Source: Solen grandis (taxonomy: Eukaryota > Mollusca > Bivalvia > Adapedonta > Solenidae). From it: a stretch of DNA of 64,000 nucleotides. The stretch is from the NCBI GenBank assembly GCA_021229015.1, contig CM037783.1, forward strand, positions 21,709,289 through 21,773,288, read 5' to 3'. Positions 1-12,379 of this stretch are shown here, piece after piece. The notes under the pieces were generated by a model. The model was not told the origin of the DNA. It searched no databases and was given only the letters and a program-made list of their open reading frames with translations. Every line of letters begins with the position of its first letter. Within the stretch, counting starts at the first letter, position 1. Both the position numbers and the translations under genes were made by a program.

Positions 1-3000
1 TATAATGGTTGGTGCACTTATTTATCTGTGACATCACTAAGGGTAGTGGAACAAGGTACAGACAGAGATAAGATGAAGCGTGAAGGGGACTATATACACA
101 CGCCTTACTGTCATGCCTCTAGAAATAAATATATATCTCTAGCATATGTTTGTTGTTCTTCCTTTATCTCATGAATATTCATTAACTTGATAACTTGATG
201 AACATCAATTTATTGAACTTATACGGTTCATGAAACACTGTATTTTCATCGCCGTGCAGACCGTATAGAAGTGAGCTAAAAAAAAAAAAAAAAAAAAAAG
301 GGAGAACCTAATTAGAACCTGGTCTGTTTGCCAAAGCATTAAATAGTTAAACAGTCGGTTTACCTTCTATGTAGTCATAAACCACCATTACAAATACAAT
401 GTACATCTGTATGTCTTTGATATAAATGATTAAAGTCCCGCAGATAATTATCCTAGTCCATAAAGATGCACATGATAGTTGTCTTCAAAAATAATCTCGA
501 ACTTATTTCAAATTTTAATGTATTTGGAAATATTTTTTACAATCCAAAGAACGAGTAATAAGCGGAATAGAAACACATACAGAATATAAGCTTAGATAAT
601 ATGCATCTATTTTAAAGAATGTTGTTAATTTTTAAGTGTTTATATATAAGACCCAAAGAGCACAGTTATATTAATCGACCAAAATCAAATAACTCAGTGT
701 TGATAGATAAGACACAAAAAGCAGTTATATTATTCGACCAAAATCAATAAGCAGAAATAGGAAACTCATGTGGAAAATATTGTTCAGGCAAACAGCATGT
801 GCATAAATTTGCAAACTTAAAAAAAAAGGTTTGAAAATCACGGAAAAATGTGCTCATATTATAAAATACACATTTAATGTGAAAGCTAGCTGCAACTACA
901 TTTTGATATTATACTCTTGCATTCCAAGTATAAATTCACTACATGGACGGACAAAAGGATGGGCATCGCAATACAATAATGCGCCCCGTCATTCGACTTG
1001 CATATATGCTCGGATATAACGTATATATTGTACTGACTTTCTATACGTGAACAAACGGAAACAATTTAATACTCTTGTTTTAATTTGATTATGTTCTTCA
1101 TAAATAAAGCCACCGTCAGAGTTCTCGTCTCGTCACAAAATAATTCAGATAGTCTTTCAGAAAAAAAAAAAAAACTGATCGTACGTATTTGGTATAAATA
1201 TATTAAGTTTAAACTTAATTCATTTTACATCGATTATGAAACAAGTTCTTACAACTTAATTAAATCATTCTCGACGGTTCGGATGACAGCGTTATGTAGT
1301 GAAATCGAAGCACTCGAAGAAAACCCACGTGTCTGGACGGGGACAACTGTACCCTCTCACGTATGTCACCCGGGAACGAACCCGGGGACGCATTAATGAG
1401 AAGTGATGTGCGTTACTTCTACGCTATCCAGGCACCCAATATATATATGTGTGTATATATAAAGTTTGAAGAATATGGAACTGAAGGTGTGAGGAACATT
1501 TGAAGTTGTCAAGTAAAGCTATAGATGATGTCGCATATTTTAGCGTGAATAGCAATCATGTTTTTTTCTAATACACTGCAAATGTCATAAAGTAAATAAG
1601 ATGTGTGTCCTTAAGAAACAAACTTGGTTTTACGCAAGTGTAAAATGGCTGCCGATACAAATGTTCAATTTATATCACCGACTTTCAACACTGGAAAAAG
1701 CCGATGAGGCTTTTTATGCTTACTAAAATAATTGTAATTATATGTGATCATAATACAATGTAGTTTTCTTTCTATATAAAATTTTAATGTTCTTTTATAC
1801 TCATGCATAAAGCTCAAGCATGATATGAAAATAACACTTTGAAACATTGATTACAACATTTATTGTGTACATTTGTTACACATGTAAAAATATTTGACAG
1901 ACCTTCTAATTCTCTCTTCCCCCCAATTAATTCGAAAAAAATTGTGTTTTTTTTTTTCTTTCCAAGATTAACATTGGATAAATGAATTAACATATTATAA
2001 TAGTAATTTTGCATCAAATGATATATTTATAGTCAACAAAAACGTGTATAACAAATGAAAAATGAATGAACGGTGAAATATATGGATGCTACAAGTTTCA
2101 CTTAAGTTCATATTATTTATCACTGTCGCCTGGTCCGGTATTAGGTACAGGTCCCGGGATTTACAACCCAAAATGTACGTTCGAAAAAGAAAAGAAAGGC
2201 AATGATTGGATAAAAAATTACTGGTTCCTGAGAAGGCCATCTGGCGTTGCTGTAGTGTCTAACATGCTGGAAGGATTAGCAGTCGAACGTAAACACGAGG
2301 AAAACATGGAATGCTGAGCCGCGTAAGTGAATCTCCTGTAAGGTTACAAAGCTGCGTGCGCGCTGGGAAATGACGTCAATTCTTATGACATACTTTAATG
2401 TTCAACTTGAGCTGTTTTTCTTTTTGACTTTTGCATAGTTCTTAAATCCTCCAACTGAAGAGTATTCGTGAATAAACTAGAATTATTATCAAATGCTTTG
2501 AAAATGGAATTTGTTGTTCAAAGACCAGTAGGGGTCATTTTTGTTTTGTTTTTCGCTGTGACAGGTACATTTGTATCACCCAGATTAGATTTTGATAGGG
2601 AAAAAAGCGTTGAATTATTATTATATAAATGTATTTTAGGTTCATGCATTAAGGTAAAATGACGTTTGATATTCGGTTTTGCTTCACTTACTTATTATTA
2701 GATTCTAAACACGTTTTAAAGTAAATTATTTAAAGATTTTTTTTTCAACAATAAAATGCTGCAATTTTTTAAGCGAATCCTTGATTGTACCTACAATATG
2801 TTACAAACAGTTCGCTATTAAGATTAAGTATGTTTATAAACACATTTTAGCTATCATTATGTATTTTTAAAGACAGAAATTAAAGTTGTGATTCTTCTTC
2901 TCATTTCTAAAAGTAATTGTGTATAATATAAAGAATTGTTAAGTCAGGTTTTAGTAAACAAAATATGTTAACGAGAAAAAGTATTGTGTACGCTTTGTCC

Positions 3001-4088
3001 TTTTTGTTTCTCGACTCAAAGCTGGATATTTGGGTTCAAAGTTAATGGTAGCATAACTTAAGTTTCAGCTGGGAAAAAAAAAGTCTGAAAAGTTTATCTT
3101 TTTTTTGTTTGCTAATATATGGTCCTTTCGGAATATAAAATAGTTTTTATGTGATTCTAAATATCGTGCATTATAGTCCCTGAGAAGTAAGCATTTATAT
3201 TATGTTTCACACGTAAGCGTGTTCTGTGACAGTAAAGTATAGTTAAAGACGTTACATTTCACTGTTTATCCTGATTAACTGATTTAATCTGATGAGTGAT
3301 CGTAGTCTGAATCTTTAATCTTGCTGGTGAGGATGTATTTTCTTCTTTATGCCCAGTCAGGACTAACAATCCTATCCGGGAAACACAGACCGCCCTGTAA
3401 ATATCCTGTTATAAAGTATTGGCAGATGTTTATCTGCCACGGAAAACGATTTTTTTTTCGAGAAATATGTTGATTTATTAGCTAAAGGTTTTATTTTCAG
3501 CTGATGATGATTTTTTAATTATGACAAGAGTTGTCTGTGTGTGACAAGTCCTGAATGAGTGCATAATCACATGACGTTTCTAGACCAGGTTTCGATGAAT
3601 ACATCCTAGAGACTGAACTAGAGACCCATAATCAAAATGGCAATCGGTATACGGCACCATTTAAAATCATTTGAACGCGACCGGCTTTAGGAAATGATTA
3701 AGAATATTCTTATAGTTCTTGAATTGTTGCACGGTCACTAAACAATTTTCTCACAGACAGTCTGTCTGATCACTATTGTTATTCAGATTTACGCTTGACC
3801 ACATGTCAGCAATGAATGTTTAAGCCTGCCTAGCTAATAAGAATGTATATGTGTTTATTTGCAGACTTCTGATTTGGAAATAATCATAATTACATACCGA
3901 TCTATTTTGACACACAAACTCACGCGCCATTTAAAGTCAGTGATTCGATTGGACGTCTATACACCAGGCTCTTTTTCCTTGTGTGTCATTGAATCTTTTC
4001 TTCTCAACATCCATAAAAACGAAAGTATGCTTAAAGGCGTTTGAGCGGGTTTTTCAAACGGACAGATTTTTCTAAAGATTTGCATATA
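1..4088. other. Non-coding AT-rich host DNA
   Basis: I see no supportable gene. Short open frames here have no recognisable domain and many lack an ATG. Simple sequence includes a 20-base A run near 280 and short T/A tracts. A small GC-rich island near 1310-1395 stands out from the AT-rich background but does not resolve into a known RNA or gene. Confidence 0.6.

Positions 4089-4121
<33 letters not shown>
4089..4121. repeat. (AAGT)n microsatellite, 3' tail of the adjacent LINE
   Basis: About eight AAGT units sit exactly where the 3' end of the minus-strand LINE is expected. Short tandem tails are typical of several non-LTR retrotransposon clades, so I read this as part of the insertion rather than as an independent microsatellite. 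Confidence 0.7.
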
Positions 4122-4123
<2 letters not shown>

Positions 4124-4290
4124 TGTTTATTTATTATCGTAACATGTGTACAAACAACGCATATATATTAAGATACATGAATAGATAACATAATATATTA
4201 CGTACACCCGGCCCAATGGGCCTATATGTCACCGTTTATATTTACAAAATAAATAACATAGTAATGAACGGCACAGATGATAAATATAAA

Positions 4291-5335
4291 TTATGTAAAC
4301 AAAATAGATTTTCGATGTAAATATGCTTTTGTTAAAAATTTTGACACTCTCCGTGGATATTTTTCAAGTAAATGTGTAAATTTTTGTTCTTCACTATATA
4401 CATCTAAGTTTAATGAATTAACCATACACTGTCTATGACCCTGGTAAGCTTCACACTCTAATAAAAAATGCATTTCATTTTCTATCACCTCACTGTCACA
4501 TATTTTACAATTTCTTTGCTCGATCGCCTCTCCAACATACCTCCCTGTCTCTATTCTTAATGGTAAAATACCACATCTTAATTGGGATAATAATGATCTT
4601 TCATTTCTGGCCAGGTTTAACAAAAGGTAAGGCTCACAGTTAAAAGAGTGTTTAAATAGACGGTAAGTTCTAAGTTTTGGGTAGATTTTAACTTCATTGC
4701 ACCACAAGCTTTGATAATATAGATTAATCTTTACTTTCACATCACTGAAATTTACAGGTTCTTTGTTATGGTAATACTGTGTTAAGTTCAATTTGTCCAT
4801 TGCAGCTTTTATATCTGCATACCAATTGTTCCTACTGTTGGTATAATCGGTGAGAAACACACGTTTCGTCAGCCGATTATCACTGAATTGTAGCAGGCGA
4901 TTCCAGTACCGTAACATATCAGTCCATCTACGGTATTTGCTCGGTAACCAGCCGGTGTCTCCGATCAAGGCGGCTGTCGGTGTGAACCTGTGGACCCCCA
5001 TTATGTAACGCATCGCTCGGTTCTGAACAGTCTCTATTGACGGGTACTGGCCAGCACCCCACACAGAAGCACAGTAGTCAAGAATTGGAGTCACACATGT
5101 TTCATACAGTTTTGTAAATGATTTAAACCCAAATTCTTTATATTTATGGACTTTAGAAATTATTTTCCCTAGGGCACGACTTCCAGCATTGGACAATCGT
5201 TCACTATTCAATTTAAATGACCCTTTATCTTCAAATGTAACACCGAGATATTTATAACTACTAACCGTTTCTAAGATATTTTCACCAATATGAAATTTAT
5301 AATCACTCAGACGCGTCTCTCTCGCCTAAAGTGCA
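4291..5335 (-). pseudogene. LINE ORF2 C-terminus (end of reverse transcriptase and CCHC-like tail)
   Basis: The frame at 4291-5211 carries the thumb/connection region that follows RT motifs in LINE ORF2, including the 'YETCVTPILDYCASVWG' block, then 'RAMRYIMGVH' and 'GWLPSKYRRW'. Near the end a Cys-x2-Cys...His...Cys cluster ('CKICDSEV...EMHFLLEC') matches the C-terminal zinc-knuckle of these ORFs. Upstream the frame continues to a 'KSKCMHF' block near 5335, but a frameshift and a TGA near 5310-5325 separate it, so the copy is dead. Catalytic RT residues (YADD box) and the endonuclease are absent through truncation. The ATG-like start of the intact stretch is not a real initiation site. Confidence 0.8.
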
Positions 5336-5410
5336 TGCACTTAGATTTGTCAGTGTTAATGAGTATTCTCCACTTCTTGCACCAGTTATGCAGTAATATA
5401 AGTACTTTAG

Positions 5411-7248
5411 ACTTTAACTAAAAGATATATGAATTAAAAAATAGGGGTCACCATGCTTGTTTTAGAGATCAAGCTTATGGGAGAGCATCACTATTTGCTA
5501 AAATTTGTTGAAAAACCATGATATTAAAAAATAAGAAAGATTTCGTTTCTAAATACAGTAACAGCATATTAAATTAAAAAAAAAAAAAAAAATTTCCCCC
5601 AAAAAAAAAAAAATTTTTTCTGATATATATGCTTTTTGAAAATGTAAAAAATACATGCCTCTACAGATTTATTTTTCAACTAAAACTGCTTTTTTATTGA
5701 AATTTTAGCCAAATTTGCATAAAAACACTAAAATGTGACTTTTTGTACCTTCAAAATTTGGCAAATATACTTTTGATGATATTCTTAAAATTGGGGATTT
5801 CTTCTATCATTTAACTTAAAATAAAATCTTTATGAAATTCAAAAATATTTGTTTTACCAAAATCAAAATCATCCGTAACCCGCTGAAACGTCCTTAATGT
5901 GCCGAACGAAGACTTTTTGTTTGAAAAAAAAGAAAGAAAGAAACACACACATACGCGCACACAGAGTAATTTGATGAGTTAGAACAAGTATATTTGTTAT
6001 TATTCACAACACTTATTCATATACTGGACAAGACCAAACAGGTTTCATTGCATTTTTTTTTCTTAATTATCCTATGCAATCGACGGAGCAAACAAAATAA
6101 AATGGAGACTATAACTTCATTTCAGTCTAAACAGAATATATCACATAGTGTATCTAAGTGAAATGTTTTAATAACACAACCATATATTTATAAAATAAAC
6201 TTTAATTTTGAAATATTTAATGAAAATTCCTTGAATACAAGTAGAATAACCACCCAGTTGTCATCTCAACAAACAATGGTGCTTGTCTTTTTCTGTAATT
6301 TCAGGAATACAGAAATATAAAAATAAAAATCGTTAAGATATCTGTTATCTTTCTTCAGTAGGTCAAAAGGGAGGTTAGACAGCTATATACGCTGAAAAAT
6401 AATAAACAGGAGTCTGGCTATTGTTTGGGAACGCAACACTAGCACGATAGGCTTGGATACACCTCCCCTAAATTGTGTATAAAATAGTCTAGTCATTCTG
6501 TTATTTAACCTTGACGTATTTTGCAGCAGAAACAATTTTGCGATGTTTTTTTTTTGTTTTTTTTTTGCGATGTTTTTTGCGATGTTTTTTTGTTTTTTTG
6601 TTTTTTGCGATGTTTTTTTTTTTTTTTTTTGTAGATATATAGTATAAAATATCGAACCCTCGTTCTATTTTAGTCCCGGTAATTTGATCGTCACCCTTAG
6701 CATCGTGTGCCACCCGTGCATACTAAATGAATGAAATCAATTTGATGGACTTAAAGAGGAATTTAGTATTGATACAAATTAAAGCTGGGAAACATGCAAA
6801 TTAATATAACTTTTACATTAATTTATCGTGCCGTTCTGATGAAAATAAACACCCTATTTTTATTGTATTAATCTTTATTTTATAAAAATAGACACGTTTT
6901 ATCATTAATGGATACGGGTGTTGAATCTATGGATTTTTTTATAAAACATTTAAATATTATAAATATTTTTGTAGCTCAATTTCAAAATTCAAATTGTGAA
7001 GGTTTTTTTTAATTTATAATACGTGGTAGTAGGATATCCGTCTACTGTGCTATGACAAATACGAGACTAAGCAAGATACATGTACATTTATCATTACTGA
7101 GTAACGTTTCGCAAGCCCTTTCCATCATATTTATAACAGATAATGTACAAAGAAACAACTTGAAATTCACTTGTTCTCTAACGGTATATCAAAAGAGTAA
7201 TGTCATTTCAGATCAAGCACTTAAAGAAAGTCACATGAAAGCTGGTTG
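5411..7248. other. Non-coding, low-complexity-rich DNA
   Basis: No gene is supported. The stretch holds A/T homopolymer tracts near 5575-5620, a purine/CA-rich simple tract near 5925-5965, and five T-rich units around a 'gcgatg' core at 6540-6632. The T-rich units create an artefactual Lys-rich open frame on the minus strand. Confidence 0.6.
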
Positions 7249-7490
7249 TTAACCCTTTCCCTCATATAGTCTCATTTTGACGCACTCAATAGGTACCACA
7301 TAAAGCCTGATCTGCAGAAAACCACAGTTTAACCTTACCAAATTTAATTGTAAAAGCCTCATTACCAGACTACCGAGGAGCAGCGAACAGCATAAAACCT
7401 GATCAGCCTGCGAGTTACTCGCAGGCTGATCTGGTTTTATGCTGTTCGCATAGGTCTTATCATGGTATCCTCTATGAGGGAAAGGGTTAA
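7249..7490. mobile_element. piggyBac-like MITE with TTAA target duplication
   Basis: The unit is flanked by TTAA on both sides (7249-7252 and 7487-7490). Its ends are inverted copies beginning CCCTTTCCCTCATA and ending TATGAGGGAAAGGG. TTAA duplication plus CCCTTT-type termini are hallmarks of piggyBac-family elements. At about 234 bp it has no coding capacity and must be mobilised in trans. The middle carries a long near-perfect hairpin (7383-7449). Confidence 0.8.
7383..7449. repeat. 32-bp near-perfect hairpin inside the MITE
   Basis: Two 32-base arms pair with one mismatch around a three-base loop (TTA). If transcribed, it would form a small-RNA-precursor-like hairpin. No miRNA family is recognised. 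Confidence 0.8.
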
Positions 7491-9827
7491 ATAAGTTTTA
7501 ACTTCCAGATATGTATTATTGTTAATTATAAGATGGGAATTGTATGTTCATATTGTATTCGTTATGCACATTTAATAGTTTCCACTCGCTGCATACATTA
7601 TCATTTACAAATTGTGATAAAAAATATGACAATATCTTTTTATGTTTCCTTACAGAATTTCTTTTTTTTTTCCTGTGTTTATTTACTCTTCAAATCTAAA
7701 TCATAATCGGCTATCTTTCGTTGTTTTTTTTCTTTCGAGTATTCACATGTTGTATCACCACCGTTCGGTATTGTAGTTATTTTGCTCGTCTCAAATGCTG
7801 TATGCAGAAGGCTGATGTTTATATTGCATTTCACCTTCACGCTATGTTAGCAGCAGTAAACGACAATAATTTCATATTTCAAACACATTAAAGAAGCTAG
7901 TTTTGCCTGAACCACTCGCTGCGGTTGAAACATATCGATTTTTATGCTGTCAAGAAATATTCCCGTCAGAAGTCAACCACTGATGGAAGAGTGAATTTCT
8001 CCGGCGTCAGAAGACGTACATCAGAGGAACTAGTCTTATGCGCAATGATACGCTGCCGCGCTGACCATACACACATACTCTCTCTCTCTCTCTGGTGGTG
8101 GGTGGATTAGCCTATATTACTATCATATCCAGGACACTATATCAAGTTTCTAGGTTTGATTACGGCGTGTTTTGTTTTAATTCGGGGAAGTTTGGTAAGT
8201 TTGAAAGTTTACCTTGTTTTTGTTTTTTTGTTGTTGTTTTTTTAACTTCAATTAAACCTGCTTGTAATATGCTTTGATTATTATTCTCTTTTCCAGCATT
8301 AAAACATAATTTCTATGAAACAGGTCTATATGTAAATTTGTTATTAATGTTATTATATAAGTTATGTCAAATAGGCAAAACAGAGTGACGTCGATAATTT
8401 GTTCATTATTATTTCAGTTTCAGTCACAATTAGTATATATTTCAATCTGAAATGTCATGGATAAAAATAAGATAAAAGAATTTTCCATTAAACATATGGT
8501 TGGCTAGATCTAAAAAGGGTAGGGTCGCAAGGGATACGCGCTAAATAAGATAAACAGAAATGTTGTGAATTTAAAGTTATAGAAACAAGTATTATAAACC
8601 TTGCATATTGCTTCATATCAGTTTCACTCTGTTTTTATATGAATATCACTATTTAGTGATATCAAACAATGACAAGTCTTCAATAAATTTATCTATTTGC
8701 AACAAACTGAAATTTTATTGTGATATTGGATCCAAAGAGAGTTTTTGTTTTTGGAATTTTATCTGTAGAAATTTTGATACAAATTTCATTTTCATGCTTT
8801 TTCACGCAGAGCGGTAAAAGTGTGACCAGAGACCACCCGTCTGCTGGGGGATCCAGGTTATCATAAAAAATAATATGTGAATAAAAAAAATAAACTGAAA
8901 TGTATTCCGAAGAAACTCTAGAACACGTTTGAGTTTTAAATAATATTTATTATATATATATTCTACATGCAAATCATAAGTATTATAACATTTTATTTAT
9001 TATGACCCTACATTCAAAGAAAAATACAATTACGTTGTTCATAATGTGGTTTTAGTTAAGAGAAACCCATAGCAACAGTTGTGCAAAGTGCGCATGGAAC
9101 GTTAACGCAAATAACCGCACAGGATATTACAGGCTTCTCTGATTCCACGCACCATTGCTAGTTACTTGACTTCAAATTTGAATGTCTGTCCAGTGTCTAT
9201 TTATACTGTTCATCAAATCTGTATTGATAACGGCCAAAAAAGCTGCACTGCACACCGAAACACTTCAGCTTCAATCCAAATGGTAGACTAGAATTGATCT
9301 TATTTCTTTTCTTGGTTTGATTTCTCTCAGAGCTACGGACACTAACGTATTATGTTCGACAATCATTCAAATTAGCAATCTACGGTCAATCTATCATCCC
9401 CATACATTCAATCAAGTTTCCCATCCATAATGTCAGGGTTTACGTTAGACTGAATTCACTGTCTAACTAATGATGGTATGTGTTAACTGATCATAATCTA
9501 CTATATCAAACAATGCAAATCTAATCACAGAGTGATAGCCGAGACCTTAGTACTACTGTAGAAAATGTTGAATTATGTTCAAAGATAAGAGAGTTCTTTG
9601 GAACGGGGTACTTGCAAAATTCTCACCTAGTAGAGGGGATGAAGGGGTCCACTACGGGGTATATAGTTGTTAATTACCTGTAAATTCTGAGGTAACGTGA
9701 CAGTTGTCATATTATCAAAGTCCATGGAATATAAGGATTTTTTTCTTTATTATTAAGACTGGCTCAAATGTGTCGAGAAAGTAATGCAATATGAATGTAT
9801 TTTTATTTTCAATAAAGATAAAAAAAT
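7491..9827. other. Non-coding host DNA
   Basis: No gene recognised. A (TC)n run lies near 8080-8094 and a TA-rich run near 8950. The open frames here are short and lack domains. Confidence 0.55.
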
Positions 9828-10165
9828 GCACATATTGGAATAGTAATACACTGAAGTTTATTCATTCCATATGATAAAATAGTAACACAATGATACAAGT
9901 AATGTAGTTCAAGTTTAAATATTTTTATATAATTTATAAACTTTGAAATATACAGAAATAGCACATATTGGAATAGTAGCACATTGATACAATCAATGAA
10001 ATCCATGTTTATTCATTGTCATATGATAAAATGGTAACACATTGATACAAGTTAAAATAGAAACACAATGATATAAATTATACAAACATGAAATTCACTT
10101 TTTATCATGATATACAAAATAGAAACAAAACAGAAAAAGCACATACCGGAATAGAAGCATATTGA
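9828..10165. repeat. Degenerate direct repeats (two to three copies)
   Basis: The phrase 'gcacatattggaatagta' followed by 'acacattgatacaa' and a 'catatgataaaat' segment recurs with about 130-bp spacing, with a decayed third copy near 10140. No coding or mobile-element signature. Confidence 0.65.
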
Positions 10166-10624
10166 CCATTTATAACCTTAACAATGAAGCCATTTCATTA
10201 CTTTTTACTAATGATAGTATTGTGTTTCTTAGACGTCTGAAACTCTTTGTGTTTTAGTACAAAAGTTTGTGTTGTTGTTTTTTCAACCCGCTTGAAGCAC
10301 TTGAGTTTAGAAATATGTTCTGTTTTGTTAACTTTACAAGTTTGTATTTTTCACCTTGTATTTATGTCTTTCAATGAATTTAATTAAATAATATTTTTTT
10401 ATAAAATATATTTCTTGTCGAAATTGAAGCAGTACTTTTTTAAATGAGTTAATGATATGGCAAGTTGTTTTTTTTCTTGAATATTTGTCTTGCCTCCAAA
10501 GAATACCGTAATAACAAACAAATGTTTCTTAATTGACTTAATGCCAATTATTATTATTACTAATAGAAATAAATCGGGTACGTAATTTACATTTTCATAA
10601 TCTCAAATAGTATGAAGAAAAAGC

Positions 10625-10708
10625 AACATTATCTCCAACATTATCTCCAACATTATCTCCAGCATTATCTCCAACATTATCTCCAGCATTATCTCCAGCA
10701 TTATCTCT
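10625..10708. repeat. 12-bp minisatellite, about seven units
   Basis: Consecutive ATTATCTCCARC units with an A/G variant at one position. Confidence 0.9.
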
Positions 10709-10956
10709 TCTTGACAATATCATTATATTCAATATCATAATTAATTTATTTGAAACAGACTGCCATAGCCATAATGTGCTAGTCGTCCAGTGCTATTAAC
10801 TAAGTTTTTATCTCAACTTTTATCTATTTTATTCTACATAAGCTACTGGATAATTACAGGTATGTACCCCTTAGAAGGCCCCTTAATCCCCTCTACCTAA
10901 TTGGGTGTGAATTTGCACTTAGACATTCAGGGAACACACCCTTTTGGAACACATGT

Positions 10957-11050
10957 ATCACCTGCTGAAGCGTGACGGAAAAAGTGTGACGGACAGACAG
11001 ACGACGGAAAAGTGATTCCTATGTGTCACTTTTGCCATCAGCAGGTGACA
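10957..11050. repeat. Imperfect inverted repeat
   Basis: 'tcacctgctg' near 10958 is mirrored by 'cagcaggtga' near 11040, with further pairing of the adjoining 'gtgacgg/aaagtg' segments. It could be the core of a small foldback element; no target duplication was identified. Confidence 0.45.
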
Positions 11051-11989
11051 CACAAATTGTGATTTCGTGTATAATTACTCTGTGTCACGAAGCAAATAGG
11101 CGCTAAGTGAGACCACTATGTTCTGTTCTGTTCTGCTATGAAGTTACATTGTAAATGTTTGAAAGCAAATACAGATATTGTAACAAATCACATCTGTTGC
11201 AGATTTTTGAACGAATATCAAAAATAATATACGATATCATATATATATATATATGCTTGATTTGTTACAAATGTTATATATGCTTTATTTGTTACAAATG
11301 TGGTCTAACAATGCTTATATGATTCCAATTTTCCATACACGAAAAACAGCATTCATGCTAAAACTGGACAAAACTGCTCGATGGATTTCTTCTGAATAAG
11401 TCTTGCCAGTGTCATTCATTATAAGGCCATAAAATCGAGCAACACCGGTAGTGACTTAGCACGACAATCTATGTGTACTTCCAGACATCTTCAGGTTGTG
11501 CTTGAGACAACCGTCTTGACTCGTGTCTGAATTGTAACACTGCATCAGCAATACATTTACCCCGTAATGTAATTTGTCTGCGTTTGCAATGCCTCTTAAA
11601 TGGATGAAATCGAAAAGTAAGGAGACTTTTGTTCTGTGCATATGGCTAACAAAGACACTGTTTTTTTAATTTCGTCTCCGGTTCACCTTACTGGTTGCTT
11701 TATAACTATGTTCATAACCTCAGCTATAGAATTTCACCATAGATTTGCAACTCCATACAGGTAAAGAGTCAGTCAAAAGAAACTCTCGATTAAGCACGTG
11801 GAACGTCATGTGACCGCGAGATAATGTGAGATGTGTAAATCTTGAAATAGTCGCCATTTGCAATACTGCGCAAGAGTGAGTTTTAATGTAAAATAATAAT
11901 AATTAATCCGCCTAAATAAAGATTTAAAGTGTTTTTAGTTCGGTCCTGACATTTTTTATCGCGTTGTGGACAGGAACAGTGTTTGTTAA

Positions 11990-12379
11990 TGCAAAATCTG
12001 CTAAAACGTTTTTAGTTTAATCTAAAAACAACGATATTATAGTCAATTTTCCATTGCTTCAACTTTTATGCATTGTTTAAGTTAAAAATATGAGTTGTAA
12101 ACAATGATTTTCTATGTTTAATCAGTTTAATAGTCACCTCACATATAGTCTACAAAGCTGATCAAACCTCACCCTCTTTATTCAGTGGATGTGCTAAAAT
12201 CTTTTTTGTTAATCACAACACAATTATATTATAGTTAATTTTCCATTCCTTTAACTTTTATGCATTGTTTAAGCTAAAATATAAGTAGTAAACAACGATT
12301 TTCAGTGTTTAATCAGTTTAAAAGCAACCTCATATATAATCTAAAAGGGCTGTTTTTAAATCAAACCTCACCCTCTTTG
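11990..12379. repeat. Two-copy direct duplication, unit about 190 bp
   Basis: Segments 11990-12183 and 12190-12379 share long blocks such as 'cttttatgcattgtttaag', 'tgtttaatcagttta' and 'tcaaacctcaccctcttt', with moderate divergence. Non-coding. Confidence 0.75.

Larger units (their letters stand above)
4089..5410 (-). mobile_element. 5'-truncated LINE (non-LTR retrotransposon)
   Basis: A minus-strand coding remnant of a reverse-transcriptase polyprotein ends at 4291, followed by about 170 bases of 3' UTR and a tetranucleotide tail at 4089-4121. Coding similarity fades upstream of about 5400, so the copy is a typical 5'-truncated insertion lacking endonuclease and most RT motifs. The clade (Jockey/CR1-like or other) cannot be settled by eye. 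Confidence 0.75.

Noticed and set aside
6501..6713. Lys-rich minus-strand frame
   Set aside because: Encoded by T-rich low-complexity repeats.
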